Of a stretch of DNA of 64,000 nt, positions 36,183 to 48,103 are shown one piece after another (the stretch's first letter is position 1; each line of letters opens with the position of its first letter). The DNA is from Paramecium tetraurelia (Eukaryota; Ciliophora; Oligohymenophorea; Peniculida; Parameciidae). The translations under genes were made by a program, and so were the position numbers. The stretch spans positions 186,001-250,000 of the forward strand of contig NW_001798966.1 in the NCBI RefSeq assembly GCF_000165425.1, read 5' to 3'. Under the pieces are notes generated by a model. It was not told the origin of the DNA and did no database searches. It saw only the letters and a list, made by a program, of their open reading frames with translations.

Positions 36183-37285
36183 ATGATTCTAGCTTCAATT
36201 CTTCTGACATTACTTTTAGATTCAATTAAGTCATAAAGAACCTACTGCTAATTGCCTGATCCTATTTTCAATGACGGAGTTAAAAATTCGACCTGGGGAG
36301 ATTCAGATCCTTCGGATTGGAATTACTTAAACACCAATGACTGGAAAAGTAGTTTATTTGTTTTAGGAAACGTAGGCAAAGTCGTGACTTGTGGTGCCAG
36401 CTTTTAATCTCCCATAAACATAATAACATCTACAGCAACCAAGGAATCTACATTCCCAGCCATTAATTACATACTGAAGTCTTCAACCAAAAATTACTTC
36501 GAAGCTCAGAGTACTTCTCTTAAACTATTTATCCAGGGGATTACACCAAAGAATTGGAAGGAGAGTACGATTTTATCACTGCATTCGATATATCTAATTC
36601 TCAATACAAATATTATGCTAGGCAGTTCCATATTCATACTCCATCCGAACATCAAGTCGATGGAAAAAACTTTGACTTAGAAGTTCACTTCGTGCATCAA
36701 GTAAGCTTTCAGTTTATCAGGCTGTCGAAGATGGAGAACAGAGTTGCAATGACATCAGAAACAAATTGACTGTCTTTGGATTACTCTTCTAATAGTCTAA
36801 CACTGCTTCAGATTACGAGGTGTTCAAGCCATGGTTTGATGACACCGTCAATAGAGTTTCATCCTTTGATATGAAGTAATCCTTGTCTCTCCTACATTCA
36901 ATAGCGACTTCTTCCAAAGAATGACTGACAAAACCTATTATCATTACACCGGCAGTCTCACCACTATGTATGTTCTTAGAAACTAACCATAGACCTTGCT
37001 CTTAAACTGTAAATTGGTATGTTTTTACTTCCCCCTTGCCCATCTCTAAATCGCAATTCAAACAATTCAAAGACTTCCTCGACAGTGATGACTACTTCCC
37101 CGATTAATCCAACAATCGTCCCGTTCAAAATCTTAATGGACGCACCCTCTACAAAGGAGTAAACATCAATCATCAATTTCTAGACTGCTTCTTTCAATGG
37201 AGTGACCTCTCTTCCTGTTATAGAAGCAAGTTGGGGTTCCATTATCTAGATGGCTATGCTATTAATAATCTATTTGATAATATGA
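36183..37285 (+). CDS. Alpha-carbonic anhydrase 2, tandem paralogue
   Basis: Five introns (26, 20, 29, 25, 25 nt) give 325 residues. It has a signal peptide (ILASILLTLLLDSIKS), then YCQLPDPIFNDG as in its neighbour, VTCGASFQSPINI, zinc ligands in RQFHIHTPSEH and EVHFVH, YHYTGSLTTIPCSQTVNW and NNRPVQNLNGR. The C-terminus is hydrophobic (MAMLLIIYLII), again GPI-like. Three intron positions are shared with paralogue 1 (after FVHQ, before DFF, after the late KG) and the others differ, so introns were gained or lost after duplication. Confidence 0.93.
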
Positions 37286-37428
37286 TATATATCAATATTC
37301 ATAGATTATCAATGGTTTTAATTTTATCGACTATTTCTAAAATCCCAATTTCTAATGTGTCTATTAAAAAATTTAATCAATAATAAACATGCTCAATTAT
37401 TATATAATAAAAATTTAAGCTAGCTATT

Positions 37429-38841
37429 ATGCAGTAATAATCTACTTTCAGAGAATCTGACGGCGAAACTACATTATATACCGGAGAATAAATCTTAAAA
37501 AAAACAAAAACCTTTCAACAAAGGGCTACTGAAATATTAAGTGTCAATGCTTACAAAATACTATACACGATAAACAAAGAAATTCCTAAATTTTTAAATC
37601 CTTATCCTTAGTTTATTCGTGTTTAAGTCTCCAGCTCGTTAAGCAAAGCTCAATAATTTTGTCCACAGTTATCATGTGATATTGAAGAATGGGGAAAAAA
37701 TAGTTTGAAATATTTTTTTATACAATAGGATTTACAATCGGAAAATTGGAGAGGGAATCAGTTCATTTGTACGATGACGTTTATGCCTGGGTTATGTTCA
37801 ATTGCGTAGAGTACCCAAATGAGGAGATGATGAGCCCCATACACCTTCTGGTTGACTATTCAAACCTCTTTTAAATACATAGTCTGGAAGAACATTGTAC
37901 CCAGATTATCCATTAAATGTAATTTAATCCGAAGACCAATATTCTTTCACTTAAAACTAAGGAATTACTTGCCAAGTCAACCTTCTAGAATAAACAAAAG
38001 ATTAAAATCTAAGATGTCTCTTAAATGAGGGGCTATCCTACTTGCATTCAAATAACTCAAAATTGTGAGAATCAAATACTTGAAGACGGCAACATCTTTA
38101 AAGTCGGCTATTAGCCACTGTTAACAGTTAGAAAAATTTATCACAAATTTCAAAATTTCTTTGAGAGATATTCCACTAAAAACAATATTGATGACATGAT
38201 TTTTGAGGCCCTGCAATCTCTTTAGTCCAAAGTTCAGTTTTCAGGAATTGATGAAAGTGTATCAGAACTATTTATGCTTGTTCAAGACAGAAGAATAAAC
38301 AAGGCTGAATATTTGTAAAGACTAGAAGATGAAAATCTGATGATGCAATCCGTAAGTTATAAATGTTATATTTTAGAAATTATACACAGCTTTGGAAAAG
38401 AATAGTATTTTATTGTAAACATAAAGGGATGAAAATCCCATTGAACATTTCTTGTTGGTAGCAGATCAAAAGAATTCATTCCTTTTTGGAAGAATGGAAT
38501 TCTCAGATATCACCTTTCAGTCTACTTAAGTATCAAGAAATCATGGAACCATAGAGTTTATACCGACTAATAATAAATGGATTATAATGGATGGCTAGTA
38601 AACTTTTGAATAGTCGTGGAAAAACAGTACCTTTGGAGTGTGGTTGCAGATGAACCCAAAGACCTTCTACTATATTGATACAGAACAAATGGTAAAGGTG
38701 GGATCAACAAGTATTAAAATGATACCAAACAATGTGAAAACAAATAATCATGATATTGATAATGTAATCCAACTGAATGAATTCAACAATTTAAGAGAGA
38801 GGGAGATTGAAGATTTTACGAACACATTACTTGACCTATGA
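37429..38841 (+). CDS. FHA-domain protein (453 aa)
   Basis: Introns of 26 and 25 nt give 454 codons. The C-terminal third (about residues 335-430) has an FHA pattern: FLFGRMEF, then VSRNHGTIEF, and STFGVWL where the phosphothreonine-binding loop lies. The GR, S-R-x-H-G and following strands are conserved. The middle is helical with acidic and polar sequence and no other recognised domain. It probably binds phosphothreonine on a partner; the partner and pathway are unknown. Confidence 0.82.
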
Positions 38842-38933
38842 ACCATTATGAGTGATTATTATATATTATTGAATTAGGTTTATGAAGAAGTCTTGTACCA
38901 TATAATAAAAATACAATAATATGGTATTCATAA

Positions 38934-40560
38934 TCATATTTTAAAAATGTCATCAGGATTTATATCTCTGTAATATGTTATATTGAATTTGGTGTCAAGT
39001 TCCATTATTGTTTGCAAGCTTTAAGCAATACCAATGCCGGGCTGGTTTTTGCATTTACTTATAAATTCTTTTATTTTGTCTTACTCCTTCAAATATTATA
39101 TCACTTAATAACATTTTTCAATCGGTATTTTTCTGGTTTGAGATTGTTAAAGCTACTTGAATACAACTTCATATTATTTCCAATTTTTCGATTCTATTTT
39201 TTCTTTAAGTAACGTATTTAAGTCTTGTTTGTATGTTATTATGGCTTAATAATAATCTTTGGTTAACCTATTTTACAACCCCACATACTCCTTGTTTTCT
39301 TGAGATTTCACCATAAAATAATTTAACAGTTCAATTAGTTATGGCACATCATTGTCAAGTAGAATTGTTGGTTCAAAATCGCTTATAAGGCAGTTCAACA
39401 TTGCAAATCCATAATTAATTTAGTACAACCCAATTAATGATATAAACTATTAGAAAATCAAATGATCAATTTGCTTGACTATTAATGTATTTTTCATAAA
39501 GTCAGCGACGTGCTTACAAAGCAAGAATTTACGATAAAAAATATCAGTTAATAAATTTAATCTTTTAAGTTTTTCTGCCTCATTCTTCACAATTTATTAT
39601 TTATAATCCTCTTCCTACACACTTCTATCAAGGCGTACAAAGATAGAATCCTTTAGTATTCGATTAGGAGTTTTCATAACGCTATGAGCCCATAGATCTT
39701 CAAATTAGATTCGTTTATCCTAATCAAAAATTAGCATCTTTTCAATTAAATCCATAATCATTTAACCACCTTTTAAGTCAGCACATTTATATGGACTTTT
39801 ACTAATTGATTCATGAAACTCATGTAATTGTTACTAGTTATCATAATGACTTGGAAAACTGAACTTATAAGCTATTTGATGAAAAACAATCCCGTAGGAG
39901 TATATATCACACTTGGAAGAAAAATTCTATCCTTTCAAAATTTCAGGTGCACAATATGAACGAGTGCCAACTCTTGTTAGATTAGCTTTAGCGTAGATAT
40001 CGTCTAAATATTTAGTAAAACCGAAATCAGCTATCTAATTAAATATAATAATAGAGTTCTACTTTATAAATTTTCCTCTCTGTTGGTTACCCTTTGTTAA
40101 GTATTTTAACTAGAATATTTTAGGGCTTGATGTCTCTATGTATAATGTGGTTATCAATTAAAACTTAGGCACCTTTAAGTATTTATTTCATCATATCTTC
40201 CATTTCGATTATCGAGGGCCAGGTATTCATATAATGAAATTATCTGAGCAACTTGTCCAAATCCAAATCGCATAATTCCATTACAATACACAATCTACTA
40301 TCTTCATCAATAATATCAATCATTTTCACCAAATTCTCACAATTTGCATCTTTTAAACTTTAGAATGTTTTTATTTCTGCTTCCAGCTATCTCTTCTAAC
40401 TTAATTCTTTTTTTTGGTCGGTATTTATGGATTTTTTGATTATTTTCATGCAAAATAACTCATCCTTATTACCTATTCTATAACATTTGTGAGCAGTTCC
40501 ATAGGCGCCTGCACCCAATGCTTCATTTTAATTGACCATAAAGTCTTTAATCTGTCTCAT
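38934..40560 (-). CDS. Serine/threonine protein kinase with unique C-terminal half (532 aa)
   Basis: One 28-nt intron (just before the DFG block) gives 533 codons. The kinase domain covers about residues 10-290: glycine loop GAGAYGTAHKC, CMKIIKK lysine, HRDIKPQN catalytic loop (Q is TAA), DFGFTK, GTRSYCAPE activation-loop end and DIYSYGIVF. All catalytic residues are present, so it should be active. The subfamily is not clear; it is ULK/CAMK-like in outline. About 240 C-terminal residues are helical with no known domain. Confidence 0.88.
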
Positions 40561-41462
40561 ATATTAATAGAAAATAAATATTAAAAATAAATAAATATAT
40601 AAGTATTTAATCTTGCGTATTTATTACATTGAAAGAAAAATACTATTTTAATATAATTGCGAATACTCTTTTCATATGAATAGATTTTCTAAATTGAAAC
40701 ATATTATTGTAAATATTAGAGGATAATCCTTTCATTTTTTACCATTTCTCAAACATATAAATCATAATAATTTATGAAATTATCAATCAGACTTTCAGTA
40801 ATTAGATAATCAATAAGTTCTGGATATATCTACCCACTACTCAAACTTAGTCTTACTAATATCTTCAATATTTTAAATTTCTAATTATTCATCTAAAAAG
40901 ATTTACATAGTTATTTTTAAATATTTGTCTTCTTATTTAGATTACTACAATTCTCTAAAGAATCACATTAATTTTCTTATAATTATGAAAATAGCGTTAA
41001 GACATCAAAATAAACGTGGTGTTATAAATGCTACTTACACATATGATGATGAAATTCTATTTTATAGCATTATGTTATTTTCTTTTGGATGTTGAATATT
41101 TTGTTCCTTAATGGAATGCACATAATCTATAGTCTATCCAAGTGATATCTATAAGTTGATGTAACTTGCTTATATGTATTGTTTTTCTTTGGTACTCAAC
41201 TAAAATTAAGATATAGCATGGGTGTTTAGAGCTGATGAGATGGGCAATATTTTATATGTATATCAATTATAATAATAAAAATTCGAATATTTTTAATCAT
41301 GAGGATTATTTTGAATATGGGGTGAAGGATTGTAACGGAATGAGTTTGTATGTTGTTTACTGGTATGTTAATCTAGGAATTCAATATATTGGTTGTTTTT
41401 TTTTAAGTTTTTATACTGTATTATGAAAATACTTTATTCACATTTCAAAAGTATTTGTGAGC
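40561..41462. other. Gene-free stretch, possibly with a gene relic
   Basis: About 900 AT-rich bases. Between 41220 and 41430 the plus strand has short coding-like pieces (VFRADEMGNILYVYQ) broken by TGA codons, which could be a small relic. Nothing else is supported. Confidence 0.3.
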
Positions 41463-41810
41463 TCAATCGAATAGTTCAACTTCTTGGATGAAGGCATCAG
41501 AATCAAAAGATGAGATAAGATTTTCAAGTTCCTTAAATTTTTCATCTCTTGTCATTGGATTATTGGGCCTTTCATAATATAAGGATTCAAATGTTTAAAG
41601 TCTATTAGTATTGGTGATGATTACATACAAAACTTTCCGCGGACTTTACGAATGAGTTTATGCAAATGATTGCTTTGAAGTGCTATCCCAAAGAATGTTA
41701 GAATTTGAACCTTGTTTACTAGAACGAGACGCACTAAACTATAGTCTTAAAGGTATTGGTGTATAAATGATGGAAGAGCCGTGGGATTCAGGTGTTTGCT
41801 AATTAGACAT
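41463..41810 (-). CDS. Small polar orphan (106 aa)
   Basis: ATG 41810, a 27-nt intron and TGA 41463 give 107 codons. The N-terminal two thirds are Ser/Thr/Gln-rich and probably disordered; the C-terminus is an acidic helix (DEKFKELENLI). The intron is a multiple of three and has no in-frame TGA, so an unspliced product would also be open. No family recognised. Confidence 0.68.
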
Positions 41811-42279
41811 ATTATATTTAATTTTAATGAATACGAATGAGATTAATATTAGATACCTCTAATACATTTATTAGGCTATCGATTCAAATAATCCACCCTT
41901 AGCTCACCTTGAACTGAACTCCCTCTCTGGAGACTGTCAAAATGTTTTATTAAGATTATTTAAATGATTTATATTAAGGGTTTAATTGGAGATATATTTG
42001 AAACTTTGATTGACATCAAAAATCTATTTAATTTTACTTAAATGATCCAAATTACACATCGAATTGCCATCCACAAAAAGGCAATTGACTTCTGAATTAC
42101 CCCCATTTCCCTCTCTAACTAAATTGATAGAGAAACTCGGAATTGCTAATATTGAATCAAGATTTCTAAAAGGAGTGCTCGAACTACTATACTTGATAAC
42201 CAAAAGTAAAATTAAAAATAAAATCAAATTATTCTAATTTGGGAAACAAAGTTGACCGAATTGATTTTTAAATTAATTA
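41811..42279. other. Divergent promoter region
   Basis: About 470 bases between two divergent genes. A minus-strand open frame (down from about 42227) begins with a hydrophobic stretch but has no ATG in frame before a TGA, so I do not call it a gene. Confidence 0.35.
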
Positions 42280-43244
42280 ATGGGAGCTTGTCAACATTTA
42301 TGCAGATAATAACTTGTAATCTAATAGGAAGTCACAATCCAATAGAAACGGTAGAAAAAGAAACAATCTGATAAGGATTCAAAGACTAATCCTAATTGTT
42401 CTCAAAAAGGAGTTGTCGAAGAAAACATAGGAGAAGAATTTCGGTCTCCCCAAGAAATTTAGTATTTTCACAAAAGAATCAAGAATCTCAATATAGCAGG
42501 TGATCGGAAAAACAGATTTATGCATGATATAGAAGAAGAAATAAAGTATATAATTAGGAAGAAGTATCGTATTAATCGTAACTTAGCATCGAAGAAGAGC
42601 GGGAAAATTTGAAACGCGTTCAATAAATATATGAACAAGAACTTGAACTTTAAAGGAAAGAACAACTCAAAAAATAAAAAGAATAATTAGACAACCAATT
42701 TTCTTTTTAAAATTCCATCATTCAATCAAGTGATAACCCAAGTGAACATCCAAGTGCCAATCCCTTCTAACCAAAATCAACATCCTAATTTGCCCCGAGG
42801 AGAAATGATAATGATACAGTTTCTCAAAAATCTTAAATCTCTAAAACTCCTACTCCTCCTTACAAAGACAAATCAATTTCCTCTTAATCTGATGCCATGA
42901 GAAAAAGTGCTTTAATCAAAATCATTCAAGCAAGAGAAGAATTAGCCAGTAATAATGCAAGTAAAGGCTCTTCCAAAAAGAAATTGATGCTTGATGCCTA
43001 TGAAAAAATGTTTAGCGAATTCTTTTCCCAAGACGAACGAGGATCAAGCAGCTAAAGCAAAAGCCATAAAAGCATTTTAAAGAATAGATCTTTAACTCAT
43101 CGCAGTTTCTCAGGTAGTAAATCCATTAAATCCACTCATACTGCTGTTAAAAAATCAAAACGAGTTAGATTTTCAAAGGAGACCAATTTCAGTTATGAAA
43201 GAAAATCAACAGAAAAGAAAAAGAAAAGCTTTTGGGATTGGTGA
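42280..43244 (+). CDS. Orphan with N-myristoylation-like start and RVxF motif (313 aa)
   Basis: One 23-nt intron gives 314 codons. The start MGACQH offers Gly2 for myristoylation and Cys4 for palmitoylation, so membrane attachment is plausible. A coiled coil covers about residues 95-140. The rest is Ser/Lys-rich and disordered, with SKKKLMLDAYEKMFSEFF in the middle and KSKRVRFSKE near the C-terminus, which fits a PP1 docking RVxF motif. The last residues are KKKKSFWDW. No known family. Confidence 0.8.
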
Positions 43245-43280
43245 ATATTTTCGATATTAACAACCACAACCTACATCTAC

Positions 43281-44195
43281 ATGATTAAAGATCTATATTA
43301 TACTTACATTTGCAAACCGTTATAATATTCACAATATAAATGCTCTCCAAATGATGTCACTTTGGCATCTAGTATTCCAAGAAGTGATTATTTAAATAAC
43401 AAATAATTATCATTTAATTCTTTTGAAAAAGTGTTGATGATATTAGGAGCCGTAACAAAAATTTAGAAAGTAAATTCAACTGTTTTGGGATAAGATAGGC
43501 TGATTAGGTAACAACAATTAATTATAAAGAACTTACACATTTTTGTTACGGGTCTTCAAGTTGCATTTACTCAAGAAAATCAAAAGTGGAGAATGTCTCA
43601 GAATGTGGCAAAACAAATTAGATGCACTCTGTTCTCACTTCTCCATGACCAGAAGAGTATTTAATTTCATTAAATGTAGATTTTGAGATGGTCAAGAACA
43701 GCATTCTATCTTCAGATCCTATTTAATAAATTGAGTCAATAAAAGAGCAATCATCACTTCAAACATTATAGGAATCTCTATGACATCCTGTTCTACACCT
43801 ATCTTATAATTACAGACATAAGTGACATTATTTATTGGATGTGCTTAATAGGGCTATGTAATAACACGAATTTGCAAAAATTTACTAAGGAATACGCACC
43901 TAGGTTTTATTTAATAGAATGCATTGGGTGGTTTATATCCTTATGTTTTGAATATCGAGTTAATCAAATAGATATTGCTAAGGCTAATTTACAAAAGGAC
44001 CCAAAGAATAAAATTAAAATAAGATAAATTCAAATTCTCCAAAACTTAGTCAAATATGCCTTGGACATCCCAGTTTCCTATTCTTATGTAAATACTTAGG
44101 CTATCACACAAGAAAAGGCTGTGATTTTAGGGACATTTTCAAGCATTATCAGTCTATATCAAACATTTAAGTTGCATTCTGGAGGTTTCTAATGA
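43281..44195 (+). CDS. PEX11-like peroxisomal membrane protein
   Basis: An uninterrupted 304-codon frame, ATG 43281 to TGA 44193, 36 nt after the previous gene. The C-terminal half has YDILFYTYLIITDISDIIYW, a family-like HLxW region, IECIGWFISL, and LVKYALDIPVSYSY with ILGTFSSIISLYQTF, the usual closing helices of PEX11. PEX11 proteins curve the peroxisome membrane during division. The N-terminal third is weaker. The assignment rests on the overall helix pattern and the closing motif. Confidence 0.68.
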
Positions 44196-44281
44196 CTTTT
44201 GCAGGGTTTTAATGATTAAAATATGTATATGTTGTTTATTTTAGAAGCATGATAATTGTATTGAATAATATTTAATAATTA

Positions 44282-45540
44282 ATGAATTAAATTGAAACCA
44301 ACAATTTAACTTTGAATTCAGAGTGTCTTTAACAGGTTTTGAGTTACATTCCAATCAATCAAAGACTAAAAATGAGAGAATTAAATTCCTTTTTTGATTA
44401 AGCTGTTTGCTCAACATCATTCCCTTTGCTTATGGATTTAATATAGGATGAAAATTTTAAGCCAAAAGAAGTGAACAACCTGTTATCCAAGTTCGTCAAA
44501 CCATAATAAATTATATTTCCAAACCTTAATGCACGAGAGTTGTAGGAGCTTGTGATTCCAAAGGATCTGTCAGATTTAATAAAATTTGATTCCTATTTAA
44601 TCACTGATGTTCCATTGGAATACATTGAAAAAGTAGTGTCTGCTTCTCCAAAATTAAGATCATTTGGATTCAAAAACAGAAATACTGATGATTTGAGCAA
44701 TGTCACAAAGTCTTTATCAAAGTTATCTATTTGCGAACTCAAGGTTGGAGAATGGAATTAATAAGTCAAGGAAATCGTTATTTAATAAGCAGATCACTTA
44801 AAAAGCATTACAATAGAAAAAGGAAATAATGAAGTACTCAGAGATTTGATTGCGTTGTATAACTCAATGAAACATTCGAGCGTTAGTAATAAAGAAGAAT
44901 AATTAAAATCGGAGTAAAGTGAGTTTTCGAATAAATTAAATCTTTAAGAGATAAGGTTTACATAATTTGAAAGTTCATCCAATTAACATGAGAGTCTAGA
45001 GGTATTTGAAGAATTACTTAATTAATACCACTTGAAGTCTTTCCATTTTGGGATAATCCAAGGAGAATATCAAGAATAATGTATATTGTTATAAGAGAAC
45101 TTTTTCCAACATCTCAAAGGTATTATTTCATTGTTAAAGAATAGAAATTCAAGAATTGCAATTTGGGTTTAAGGATTAAAGTTTATTGATGAAGGTGAAG
45201 CTAAAGAAAATAGAAAGCTTAAGATTATCAGGGTTTAAATTCGTAAAGGAGAATTTCTAATGGTTAATGAAACAGGCTAAACTATTTAATAGGATTGATT
45301 TGAGGGAATGTACCTTTGATTTTGCATTTACAGATAGCATAGAGAAGGTGGAATAACATGATACTATGGTGGATGTTTATGTAAGGAAGATTATCATATT
45401 GTAAGGTTAATACGAAAATTAATGAATAGTGGTCTTGCCAATTAGCGTAGTTTTAATATAATAATATTTGGATTAACTTCATCTTTCCATTTTTGTACGA
45501 TTTAGAAGAAGAATTAGAACTTTAGACACAAAATAAATGA
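44282..45540 (+). CDS. LRR-like orphan protein (402 aa), with alternative 3' end
   Basis: A 25-nt intron near the middle and a second at 45381-45405 give 403 codons ending at TGA 45538. Several segments have leucine-rich repeat spacing: LRSFGFKN, LHSLKSFHFG-like text, IQELQFGFKD, IESLRLSGFKF and FNRIDLRECTF. The fold is probably a partial LRR solenoid preceded by an F-box-like helix (SECLQQVLSYIP), though that is speculative. If the second intron is retained the frame ends instead at TGA 45423-45425, also in frame. Confidence 0.72.
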
Positions 45541-45967
45541 TGATTGTTAATTTATATTAGAAAAATAAGGATAAATTTATAAAGCTAAATAGCTATCAAA
45601 TTTAAATAACTTATTAAATTATTTAATAAAATATATGGATCTAAAAATGGCTTATTATTGTTTATAAATGAAAATTATAACCATAATATAGATAAGGTAT
45701 ATAAATAATTGACGAAATTATGGTTAACTTTAAATGTATATAATATATTAAATTGTAATAGTTCTCATTAAGAATGAATGCTGAATAAAAGGAGGATGAC
45801 AAGGATGACAGAAAATATGGTAAAATTTAATTTAATGTACATCGCATTAATTTACTGATGATAATATGTGTAATGACGGATTAATTTTTGAATGAGTCAT
45901 AGTTGAGTTTATATCACAAATATTTCTTGAAATCTAATAATTCTTTTAAAATAACTAACATAAATCA
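45541..45967 (+). other. Spacer with a small acidic open frame
   Basis: About 430 bases. An ORF of 65 residues (45774-45971, starting MNAEQKEDDKDDRKY) is open and overlaps the next start codon by four bases (ATGA). It may be chance, a small uORF, or an alternative 5' exon. Confidence 0.35.
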
Positions 45968-46674
45968 ATGAGAAGAAGATTTGGGGCAATCCATTCAGAT
46001 ACTACTGAAGAATATATTCAACAAGCCCAATCAGCTTGGAACAAGGATCTATTTTATTATGAGGGCACTTCTAAGAAATCGGCATAAAACTATGGGAACT
46101 TTGATTTTGATGAGCGGGAAACTAATGTATGAATGCAATCTTATATTGTAGAATACTGAAATAGAGGAGGAAGTATAGATGGAAGCATAGAATGTTAAAA
46201 TAATTTTGATGGATGCTGAGAATGATTCTTAAACTGTTTTTGATTATTGTGGTCAAGAATATCATCAGCAGAAGAAGGATTTCGATTATGTTTCAAAGAT
46301 CGAAGTCAACAAAAATAAATAGATCACCTACCATTTTTGGATCAATAATATTCATTCAACCAAATTTACTGATATCGTTGATGGTAAAATTTATAATTTA
46401 ATATTTAGTTTATGTAAAAAATTGTGATGTCGTGATTTACATGTACAATAAATCAGTCGAAGAACATTACCAAGAATTTGTGGAGAAGATATCCAGAATA
46501 AATAATAAGAGTTTTGTTATTTACAAAGTTAACAATGCTATGAATAGAACTCAGGTATTTTTAATTTTTTAATTTTAGAGTTTTAAATCTTTAAATGAGA
46601 AGAATTAAGAAAATGTCATTGCAGTTAAAAGCCTGTAAGAAGCTATCACAAAAACGATTAACTAATATATTTGA
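45968..46674 (+). CDS. Rab-like pseudo-GTPase (210 aa)
   Basis: Introns of 25, 25 and 24 nt give 211 codons. From about residue 65 the order of elements follows a small GTPase: strand KIILMDAEND, a helix, FDYVSKIEVNKNKQITYHFW in place of the switch I and beta2-beta3 hairpin, then the strand DVVIYMYNKSVEEHYQEFVEKI like Rab DVVIYVYD-x-S-E, and a strand FVIYKVNNA. The P-loop GxxxxGKS/T is absent, D-x-x-G is not kept (NNIHS), and N-K-x-D is changed to KVNN. It is therefore unlikely to bind GTP normally. Family placement is an inference from the fold order. Confidence 0.6.
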
Positions 46675-46826
46675 TTATAAACCAATATTTATTTTGCGTA
46701 CTACCATTGCTAAATAAATTTACTTTGCGAGTCATCTTTGAGTGTGCATCGTTGGAATGTGATATTTTAATTTTATATCATTTTAATGTTATTATGTAAA
46801 ACGGATTTATTTTCATTTATTTTTAT

Positions 46827-48020
46827 ATGAAATTATTATTGTTTGTGTTGTTCGTATACACTTATGCGACAAGTGCACAATACAGATAAGCGATGGAGGA
46901 TGTATGCATTAAACTATTCTCTAGCTCAATGATGATAACTTTGGTCAAACCCTTCTTGAAACCATTCAAATGCACATCTAATCTGATGAACCTGTAGGTA
47001 ATTTGATCAACATGTTATAAAATCTTCAATCATAAGTCGAGAAAGTGTAATACAAGGCTGATGAATAACATAAGAGAATCACTACAAATTGCAATATCAA
47101 CCTAGATTAATTGAATGACCAAATCAATAATTATAAAATTAAATCTGTTACTCTAAAATCATACATTGACAATCTAAACCCAAATGTCAAATAGAGTGTG
47201 GCTACAGTTGAAAGAAAACAAAAGGAATTAGTATTTTTACAAATAATACAGATAGGATGATTATAAGCAAGAATTGAAATAAGCAGCAGAAAAAAGAGAG
47301 AAAGAGCATAACACCTACACAAACATCCTTGATAACCTTGAGTAAGCCCTATTTGGTTTCCATCAAATTAAATTAGCATTCAATCAATTTATCGATTCTG
47401 TACAAAAAGGATAACGTAAATTTGAGTCATTTGTTGAAATGAAATAAGTCTTAAAATAAGTTAAACACACTTACAAACTCGAAGGCTATAAACATATTGT
47501 GTAGATGCTCTAGGCTCTATCCAAATAGACAAGCGAAGAAGTATTACATTTCATAGATATTAGGAAGCATTAAAATTAGCAATTCAATTAAGTGCCATTC
47601 TCAAATAAATTGAGTCATACATCCAGACTGAACGAACCAGAGAAGACCAAGCAGAATTGGCAAGAGAAACAGCCTATAATGATTACAAAGCTCAAATAGC
47701 TGATTTGTTCAATGAAGCTTCTAAATCTCTTACTGAAATGACAGGTATGATTTGCGAATAAATGAGGGATATTGGATAGTCAGTCTAATGAATTGAAGTT
47801 GAGTGAGAATGAAAAGAAAGAGGCAGATGTTAGATTGCAAAATAAAATGAAAGAGTTTGATAACATTCAAGCAGAATGCTCAATATTAGATTAAGAATAT
47901 TAATAACAAAATAGATAGAGAAATCAACAAAGTAAATTACTTGATTAAGCAATTCTATTAACCACAACTTCATTAGGATAATTGAAGAGTGACTTATTAA
48001 AACATGCTGAAGTTTATTGA
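46827..48020 (+). CDS. Trichocyst matrix protein-like secretory protein
   Basis: Introns of 23, 25, 23 and 22 nt give 366 residues. A clear signal peptide (KLLLFVLFVYTYATSA) is followed by an almost entirely alpha-helical acidic and basic coiled-coil body with few cysteines (TTNCNIN, QAECSIL). This layout is that of Paramecium trichocyst matrix proteins, which pack as a crystalline core and expand on discharge. Family naming rests on layout and not on a specific motif. Confidence 0.78.
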
Positions 48021-48103
48021 CATATACAAACCCACAAAATTTAAGAATTATTATTCTGCATTTATCATTCTCTTTTTATATTAATATAATTATAAAGAAT
48101 ATA

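Noticed and set aside
39012-39212. 66-codon plus-strand frame
   Set aside because: It lies antisense inside the C-terminal coding part of the protein kinase.
42024-42227. Minus-strand frame with a hydrophobic start, as a secreted protein
   Set aside because: No ATG precedes it in frame before a TGA; it lies in the promoter of the divergent gene at 42280.
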